From LZORAL124-50-18 sp051208045 (GTDB lineage Bacteria > Pseudomonadota > Gammaproteobacteria > Pseudomonadales > Oleiphilaceae), in contig JBPJFY010000028.1 of NCBI GenBank assembly GCA_051208045.1, positions 1 to 11,877 on the forward strand: a stretch of DNA of 11,877 bases, read 5' to 3'. The notes under the pieces are model-generated. The model saw only the letters and a list, made by a program, of their open reading frames with translations. It was not told the DNA's origin and did no database searches. A program made the translations under genes and the position numbers. This document shows, piece after piece, positions 7,267-11,877 of this stretch. Each line of letters starts with the position of its first letter. Position 1 is the first letter of the stretch.

Positions 7267-7451
7267 AATTGATCCTCATATAAAATCTTCGAGAACCAAA
7301 CTACCAAGAGTCGATATTTTAAAATCATCGTTATGCTTGCGAAAAACTCACGCATAAGACTTCAATTAAATATTCTGCCACTCGATTAGCGACAAACTAT
7401 CTTCTTAAATCTAATTAATATCCCATATTAGGATATATGCAAGTTTTAATT
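7267..7451. other. Spacer upstream of tnsA: tns promoter region and possible right transposon end
   Basis: AT-rich 185-bp gap with no gene. In Tn7-like elements the right end, with several TnsB sites, lies directly upstream of tnsA, so this is where it would be expected. Two near-repeats are visible: AAAATCTTCG (7282-7291) and AAAATCATCG (7321-7330), and GCGAAAAACT (7339-7348) and GCGACAAACT (7389-7398). An inverted repeat TTATGC/GCATAA spans 7331-7357, and ATATCC/GGATAT spans 7418-7436. The minus strand read from 7394 starts TGTCGCTAATCG, which has the TGT expected of a Tn7-like terminus. None of this is decisive: the other end is not in the window for comparison, and no clear promoter hexamers were found. 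Confidence 0.3.
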
Positions 7452-8633
7452 TCACCAATACCTGTAATTCATACCCTCAGTTTCCTCCAGCACAGTGTCT
7501 TTACCCTGAGCCAAAGGATCAACCAGATCTGCGTGATTATGTGCCCACTGCAGCCAAGCTTTTTTATTCGCCATCTCCTCGTCGGATAACTCCAGCTCAA
7601 CTAACGAAGCCTCATATTTATCTAAATACTGCCTCATACGATCAGCCTTCTCCCATTTTTTAAAATCAGCATCAAATTCTTCACGTCTTTTTGTTTCAGC
7701 ATTCCTCGCTTCAATGATCGCTTCGCGTCTTTGCTGCTCTAGCTGCCTTTGTCTTTCCCGCTCTTCTTGTTTTGCTCGATCAACTTTAGTCGCTAACGCC
7801 AGGTCTATAAGGGCGATACAGAATTTGTTTAAACACTTCTCAACGCGCTGAACCTTACCATCAGACCATGAGTGTCGATTAACTAGGCCATATCTCGCAT
7901 GAATTTGTAGCGTTAGATTTCCTGAAGCAACCAAGTCGTATCTCGGCGGCCAAAACCATTCGCCCCGTTTTTTAGCTTTTTCCTCTTTCTCAGTTAACAC
8001 ATGATCGACGTGGCGTATTTTTTCTTCGATATGGAACGAAATAACCTCATCCAAGACTGTTACCTGCATCGCCAATTTGGGTTCAGTAACGATCTCGAAC
8101 TTCCATTCTCGTTTATGAAAAGCGAGCAAAATTGCATTCATGATATTTAACGCGCGAGTTACTGTATCTTTGGTAACGATTAGATCTAGATGACTCTTTG
8201 CGCGGGGATTTAAAGTCAGCTTCTCACTGACACTGGCGTTATTAAATGAAGTGATATTCTTAGATATCAGAGGTAAAGGATCGTCGAGCTTATCTTCAAC
8301 CTTTATTAAGTACTCATCGGTTAATTCCTGCTGAACCAGAGGGTGTTGAAGCTCTTTAACTTTTTTACTCGTTGCTTGCTGGCGTTGCTCATAATTAGTC
8401 AGGCAATACTCTTCCTGACAATGTTTAGGCAACTTCCCCAATGGCAACTGTCTTACCTTTTTACCTGCAGCCACTTTTGCCCAATGTCCGGCGCCAGGTC
8501 TAAGAACACCAAGCTTTTTACATATTTTGATGATCATGGAGTCTGATAAACCATACTCTTCCGCGATCTTCGTTATCGGCTTTGACCACACCTTTTCATA
8601 CAATTCTTCTCGTCCAATTTTAATGAAACTCAT
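7452..8633 (-). CDS. Protein of unknown function with N-terminal HTH-like motif and coiled coil
   Basis: A soluble protein of 393 aa, with no signal peptide or membrane segment. The N-terminus has a conserved motif that I recall from many unannotated proteobacterial accessory-region proteins: R-E-E-L-Y-E-K-V-W, then P-I-T-K-I-A-E-E-Y-G-L-S-D (HTH-like), then K-L-G-V-x-R-P-G-A-G-H-W-A-K-V-A-A-G-K. The middle is mixed alpha/beta with conserved tryptophans. Residues about 285-350 are highly charged and very likely a coiled coil (R-E-R-Q-R-Q-L-E-Q-Q-R-R-E). The end has W-L-Q-W-A-H-N-H-A-D-L-V-D-P-L. The start chosen at 8633 has GGAGAG just upstream; an ATG at 8693 would add 20 residues but has no good ribosome binding site and would overlap the divergent promoter. 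Function is unknown; a DNA-binding role linked to mobile or defence DNA is a guess. Confidence 0.8.
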   Translation of the reverse strand: MSFIKIGREELYEKVWSKPITKIAEEYGLSDSMIIKICKKLGVLRPGAGHWAKVAAGKKVRQLPLGKLPKHCQEEYCLTNYEQRQQATSKKVKELQHPLVQQELTDEYLIKVEDKLDDPLPLISKNITSFNNASVSEKLTLNPRAKSHLDLIVTKDTVTRALNIMNAILLAFHKREWKFEIVTEPKLAMQVTVLDEVISFHIEEKIRHVDHVLTEKEEKAKKRGEWFWPPRYDLVASGNLTLQIHARYGLVNRHSWSDGKVQRVEKCLNKFCIALIDLALATKVDRAKQEERERQRQLEQQRREAIIEARNAETKRREEFDADFKKWEKADRMRQYLDKYEASLVELELSDEEMANKKAWLQWAHNHADLVDPLAQGKDTVLEETEGMNYRYW

Positions 8634-8685
8634 ACTCTCTCCAAAAAAACCATACTCATCATTTTGATCATAATAACAAATACTA

Positions 8686-8714
8686 TTGACCATAATATAA
8701 ACCTACTTTAATAT
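8686..8714 (+). promoter_or_regulatory. Sigma-70-type promoter of the WYL regulator gene
   Basis: TTGACC (8686-8691) and TAATAT (8709-8714) are separated by exactly 17 bp, a good -35 and a fair -10. Transcription would start near 8721, giving a leader of about 67 bases before the WYL ATG at 8788. A palindrome lies at the predicted start point. The distance and orientation fit the regulator gene well; no comparably good promoter is seen for the divergent gene. Confidence 0.6.
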
Positions 8715-8721
8715 CCCTGCA

Positions 8722-8732
8722 TACCATAGGTA
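8722..8732. promoter_or_regulatory. Candidate operator palindrome TACC-ATA-GGTA
   Basis: A perfect 4-bp inverted repeat with a three-base centre, located at about +1 to +12 of the promoter at 8686-8714. CapW/BrxR-type WYL repressors are known to bind inverted repeats in their own promoters, so an autoregulatory operator is a reasonable reading. The arms are short, so chance occurrence is possible. Confidence 0.4.
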
Positions 8733-8787
8733 GATTAAATTTCGAGTCGCTTACGCCAATTAGAATAAAAACCAAAGGTCAGCCTGT

Positions 8788-9684
8788 ATGCCCCAAACTT
8801 CGTTAGAAGAAATCAGTCAATCACAGCAAGAGCGACTGTTTCATATAGACTTTAAGCTTCGTTTCTTGGGATTGATCAATCGCAACGATCTAGTCACACG
8901 CTTTGGCATCAAACAAGCTGCGGCAACTCGTGATATTGCGCTTTATAAAGAGCTCGCTCCAAATAATTTAACTTACGACACCAAAGCCAAGACCTATTTC
9001 CAGTCAGACAAATTCAATCCGCTATTTGAAAGCGGTGGAACACAAGCGCTTAGTGCATTAACCCAAGGTTTAGGTGATGACGCAGTTAGCCAGCCTGAAT
9101 CTTTAGTTGAGACCGATATACAGAGCACCCTCAACACCCCCAACTTAGACGTATTAGCCGAAGTCACCAAGGCCATATTCCAAGAGAAAGCAATAAAGAT
9201 CGAGTACCGTTCTTTAACTAGCGGCCTGACCAAAAGGACAATTGTTCCCTTCGCTCTGGTAGATAACGGCTTACGTTGGCACATTCGCGCGTTTGACAGA
9301 AAGTCAGACAGTTTTCGGGACTTTGTCTTAAATCGAATATCAAAGCCAAAACGCTTGGACGATGAAATCCCCAAAGAACAAACACGCGAGGCAGACATAC
9401 AGTGGAACCGAATCGTAGAAATGCATTTAGTGCCTCACCCAAGCCTTACTCATCCAGAAACTATCGAAACTGAATATGCCATGCAAAACGGTATGCTCAA
9501 GATCCAAGTACGAGCTGCCGTCGCCGGTTATATATTGAGAAAGTGGAATGTTGACTGCACAGAACAACATTCCCTTAATTCGCCAGAAGTTCACCTCTGG
9601 CTGAAAAACACACCGACCTTATACGGCGTTGAAAACCTTGCCATTGCTCCAGGCTTCGAAACAAACAACCAATTAAAGGATTAA
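8788..9684 (+). CDS. CapW/BrxR-like WYL-domain transcriptional regulator
   Basis: A 298-aa regulator with the wHTH-WYL-WCX layout of the CapW/BrxR family, which represses phage-defence operons (CBASS, BREX and others) and is thought to relieve repression on sensing a ligand. Residues about 15-75 form the winged HTH (R-L-F-H-I-D-F-K-L-R-F-L-G at its start, then L-V-T-R-F-G-I-K-Q-A-A-A-T-R-D-I). Residues about 125-190 are the WYL domain: I-E-Y-R-S-L-T-S-G, then I-V-P-F-A-L-V-D-N-G-L-R-W-H-I-R-A-F-D, then F-R-D-F-V-L-N-R-I. Residues about 205-290 are the WCX part. It lies 11 bp upstream of hsdM in the same direction, so it probably controls itself and the methyltransferase from the promoter at 8686. 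The ribosome binding site (AAAGG) is about ten bases from the ATG. No residue seems missing. Confidence 0.88.
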   Translation: MPQTSLEEISQSQQERLFHIDFKLRFLGLINRNDLVTRFGIKQAAATRDIALYKELAPNNLTYDTKAKTYFQSDKFNPLFESGGTQALSALTQGLGDDAVSQPESLVETDIQSTLNTPNLDVLAEVTKAIFQEKAIKIEYRSLTSGLTKRTIVPFALVDNGLRWHIRAFDRKSDSFRDFVLNRISKPKRLDDEIPKEQTREADIQWNRIVEMHLVPHPSLTHPETIETEYAMQNGMLKIQVRAAVAGYILRKWNVDCTEQHSLNSPEVHLWLKNTPTLYGVENLAIAPGFETNNQLKD

Positions 9685-9695
9685 ACCAAGACACC

Positions 9696-11798
9696 ATGAA
9701 TCACGCAGCCCACAACAAACTTGTTTCATTTATTTGGTCAATCGCAGACGACTGTCTTCGTGATGTGTATGTACGCGGAAAATATCGTGATGTCATATTA
9801 CCAATGGTCGTACTTCGACGCCTTGATAGCTTGCTCGAGCCAACCAAGGATAAAGTTTTAGAAGAAGTTCGGTTCCAGACGGAAGAAATGGGAGAAACCG
9901 AACTAGACGAAGTGGGTTTACGTAATGCTTCTGGTTATGTGTTCTACAACACCAGCAAATGGACCTTAACCAAGCTTTTTGAAACCGCGACCAACAACCA
10001 ACAAATTCTTTTGGCTAATGTCGAAGAATATCTCGGCGGCTTTGGTAGCAATGTTGGTGAAATCATCGAGAAATTTAACCTGAAAGCTCAGGTTCGCCAC
10101 ATGGCTAGTAAAGACGTTCTTTACGATGTTCTCTACAAATTCACCTCTCCCTACATCAATCTCACGCCTTTTGAAGCAGAAGACCCTGATGGTAATCGCC
10201 TACCTGCACTCAGTAACTTAGGCATGGGCTACGTCTTCGAAGAACTGATTCGTAAGTTTAACGAAGAGAATAATGAAGAAGCTGGAGAGCACTTTACCCC
10301 ACGTGAAGTGATCGAGTTAATGACCCACCTGATATTCGATCCGATTAAAGATCAACTTCCACCAGTGCTTACTATCTATGACCCAGCTTGTGGAAGCGGC
10401 GGCATGCTGACCGAGTCTGAGTATTTTATTACCGACCCAGAAGGAAATATTCGCGCTAACAGTGATGTTTACTTATATGGCAAAGAAATCAACGATGAGA
10501 CGTACGCCATCTGTAAGTCCGATATGATGATTAAGGGCAACGGTCAGTTTGTTATTAAACCTGGTTCAACGCTTTCTACAGATGAATTTGCCGGTACATA
10601 CTTTGACTTTATGCTGTCTAACCCGCCCTACGGAAAAAGCTGGGCGAGCGAGCAGAAGTTTATAAAAGACGGTAGTGATGTCATCGATCCTCGCTTTCAA
10701 GTACCACTGCGTGACTACTGGCATGAAGAAGAAACACTTGATGCTGCCCCGCGATCTAGCGATGGCCAACTTCTGTTTTTAATGGAAATGGTCAGTAAGA
10801 TGAAATCTCTTGCCAGCAGCCCTGCAGGTTCGCGCATCGCCTCGGTTCATAACGGTTCTAGTCTGTTTACGGGGGATGCCGGCAGCGGTGAAAGCAATAT
10901 CCGTCGGTATATCATTGAGAACGATCTACTCGAAGCTATTATCCAACTGCCCAACAACTTGTTCTACAATACAGGCATTACCACTTATATCTGGTTACTA
11001 AGTAACAACAAACCATCACACCGACAAAACAAAGTTCAGTTAATTGATGCCAGCCAGCTATACCGAAAGCTGCGCAAAAACCTGGGCAACAAAAACTGCG
11101 AGTTTGCACCAGAACACATTCGCGAAATCACCGATATGTATTTACAACTCGCCTCCGCAGAGCGCAAAGCAGATGATGCAGGGATCGCGGCACAGGTATT
11201 CGATAACGACGACTTTGGTTACTACAAAGTTAATATCGAACGCCCCGATCGCCGAAAAGCCCAGTTTAGTGCTGATCGCATCGAAACACTTCGATTTGAT
11301 AAAACGCTTATTGAACCAATGCGCTTCGCTTACCAACAATATGGCGATGCGATTTATAAATCGGACACCTTGAAGGCCGCTGAGAAAACCATCCTCAAGT
11401 GGTGCGATGAAAACGAATTCGAGCTCAACACCAAAGCGCGTAAAAAGCTGTTCGACCCCAAACTATGGCAAAAACACCAACTACAAGTCACCACCGGCTA
11501 TGCATTAATGGAAGTCATTGGCACCACTGAAACCAATGACTTCAATCTCTTCAAAGCAGATGTCGATAAAGCCCTAAAAGAACTTGGTAAAAACCAAGAT
11601 ATTAAGCTGGGCGCGAGTGATAAAAATGCCATTCTAAATGCGGTAAGTTGGTATGACGAAACCGCTGTTAAAGTCATTAAGAAAAAGTTCAAGCTGACTG
11701 GCGACAAACTTAACGATCTCATTGAACACTTGGGTTGCGAAGCTAAAGACCTAGGAGCCTGTCGGACTTTTAACTCCGAACATCAAAGCGTGAGATAA
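9696..11798 (+). CDS. hsdM: Type I restriction-modification methyltransferase subunit HsdM, C-terminus replaced by IS sequence
   Basis: N6-adenine methyltransferase (M) subunit of a type I restriction-modification system, which works with an HsdS specificity subunit. Residues about 5-150 are the helical HsdM N-terminal domain. H-F-T-P-R-E (199-204), the AdoMet motif DPACGSGGML (229-238) and the catalytic NPPY (309-312) are intact. The C-terminal part reads normally to K-L-T-G-D-K-L-N-D-L-I-E-H-L-G-C-E-A-K-D-L (to residue 686). In relatives of this subfamily (about 800 aa) the chain continues for over 100 residues. Here it ends after 14 unrelated residues that are encoded inside the IS1182-family end. 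The product is probably inactive or unable to bind HsdS, although the catalytic core is complete. hsdS and hsdR are not in the window. Confidence 0.88.
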   Translation: MNHAAHNKLVSFIWSIADDCLRDVYVRGKYRDVILPMVVLRRLDSLLEPTKDKVLEEVRFQTEEMGETELDEVGLRNASGYVFYNTSKWTLTKLFETATNNQQILLANVEEYLGGFGSNVGEIIEKFNLKAQVRHMASKDVLYDVLYKFTSPYINLTPFEAEDPDGNRLPALSNLGMGYVFEELIRKFNEENNEEAGEHFTPREVIELMTHLIFDPIKDQLPPVLTIYDPACGSGGMLTESEYFITDPEGNIRANSDVYLYGKEINDETYAICKSDMMIKGNGQFVIKPGSTLSTDEFAGTYFDFMLSNPPYGKSWASEQKFIKDGSDVIDPRFQVPLRDYWHEEETLDAAPRSSDGQLLFLMEMVSKMKSLASSPAGSRIASVHNGSSLFTGDAGSGESNIRRYIIENDLLEAIIQLPNNLFYNTGITTYIWLLSNNKPSHRQNKVQLIDASQLYRKLRKNLGNKNCEFAPEHIREITDMYLQLASAERKADDAGIAAQVFDNDDFGYYKVNIERPDRRKAQFSADRIETLRFDKTLIEPMRFAYQQYGDAIYKSDTLKAAEKTILKWCDENEFELNTKARKKLFDPKLWQKHQLQVTTGYALMEVIGTTETNDFNLFKADVDKALKELGKNQDIKLGASDKNAILNAVSWYDETAVKVIKKKFKLTGDKLNDLIEHLGCEAKDLGACRTFNSEHQSVR

Positions 11799-11877
11799 TA
11801 ACGCCACTCTATTACTCTTACATCGAGAGCCAGAATTTCCATGAGTCGTTTTATCACCGCCAACCGAAACACTGATT
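11755..11877 (+). mobile_element. IS1182-family insertion sequence, left end
   Basis: The hsdM reading frame stops matching its family at about 11753, and a transposase of IS1182 type begins at 11840, so an insertion boundary must lie between them. The sequence GAGCCTGTCGGACTTTT from 11755 resembles ends I recall for this family, and it follows CTAG (11751-11754), a palindrome that may be the target. The rest of the element, including the right end, is outside the window. The exact first base is inferred; the presence of the element is well supported. Confidence 0.7.
11840..11877 (+). CDS. IS1182-family transposase, first 12 residues
   Basis: The frame starting at ATG 11840 reads M-S-R-F-I-T-A-N-R-N-T-D and leaves the window. 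This matches the typical beginning of IS1182-family DDE transposases, which start with a short F-I-x-x-x-R-x-x-x stretch before a conserved L-L-P-P-S segment that would come next. Only a weak ribosome binding site is visible. The call depends on a short stretch, but the position 85 bp inside an insertion boundary supports it. Confidence 0.65.

Noticed and set aside
7418..7436. ATATCC/GGATAT inverted repeat as a terminator for the 393-aa gene
   Set aside because: The stem is only six AT-rich pairs and is not followed by a T-run on the minus strand, so it is unlikely to terminate transcription.
8634..8693. A longer start for the 393-aa protein at 8693
   Set aside because: The added 20 residues are atypical, the ATG has no good ribosome binding site, and it would overlap the -35 box of the divergent promoter; 8633 has GGAGAG close upstream.
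8994..9398. A 134-codon minus-strand frame inside the WYL gene
   Set aside because: It is a shadow of the conserved WYL coding frame, with a composition typical of antisense reading.
11755..11798. Last 14 residues of the hsdM frame as a native C-terminus
   Set aside because: They do not continue the HsdM family pattern and lie within the sequence between the CTAG junction and the IS1182-type transposase.
1..11877. CRISPR-associated (RNA-guided) Tn7-like transposon
   Set aside because: TnsA, TnsB, TnsC and a short TniQ are present, but no repeat-spacer array or cas gene is visible anywhere in the window, so only the possibility of such genes further left remains.

Overview
The window looks like accessory DNA from a gammaproteobacterium, probably a marine one. 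The protein style, the moderate-to-low GC and the IS3-type end and OrfA suggest a Vibrio-, Shewanella- or Oceanospirillales-like host. This is inference from family resemblance; there is no rRNA or housekeeping gene to fix it. The layout is a Tn7-like transposition module (about 0.2-7.4 kb), a gene of unknown function, a defence-type WYL regulator plus type I methyltransferase pair (8.7-11.75 kb), and an insertion sequence cutting into each edge.

Left part, mostly minus strand. Positions 1-212 are the end of an IS3-family element carrying the start of orfA. It has cut a small gene (remnant 213-388) that lies just downstream of tnsD and has an excellent ribosome binding site. Next comes a long TnsD/TniQ-family target selector (419-2734, 771 aa). 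A short TniQ of 223 aa (2808-3479) is transcribed divergently from it and runs 53 bp into the end of tnsC. The core operon tnsA - small ORF - tnsB - tnsC (7266 to 3427) is tightly coupled, with cistron junctions overlapping by a single base. TnsA (PDDEXK nuclease) and TnsB (DDE transposase) would cut and join DNA. TnsC (AAA+ ATPase) would link them to a target complex built by one of the two TniQ proteins. No cas gene or CRISPR array is visible.

Three things here seem underdescribed. First, the 67-aa protein between tnsA and tnsB is a free-standing copy of the N-terminal domain of TnsB. Second, the C-terminal 400 residues of TnsD read as about seven successive helix-turn-helix modules at a period near 58 residues. 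Third, the element has two unequal TniQ proteins, and the short one may be controlled separately through an inverted repeat covering its ribosome binding site.

Right part. A 393-aa protein of unknown function (8633 to 7452) follows a 185-bp spacer upstream of tnsA that may hold the right transposon end. Divergent from it are a CapW/BrxR-like WYL repressor (8788-9684) and hsdM (9696 onward). The repressor gene has a convincing promoter with a small palindrome at the predicted transcription start. HsdM loses its C-terminus at about residue 686, where an IS1182-family element begins (about 11755) and its transposase starts at 11840. The restriction-modification locus is therefore probably broken on this copy.
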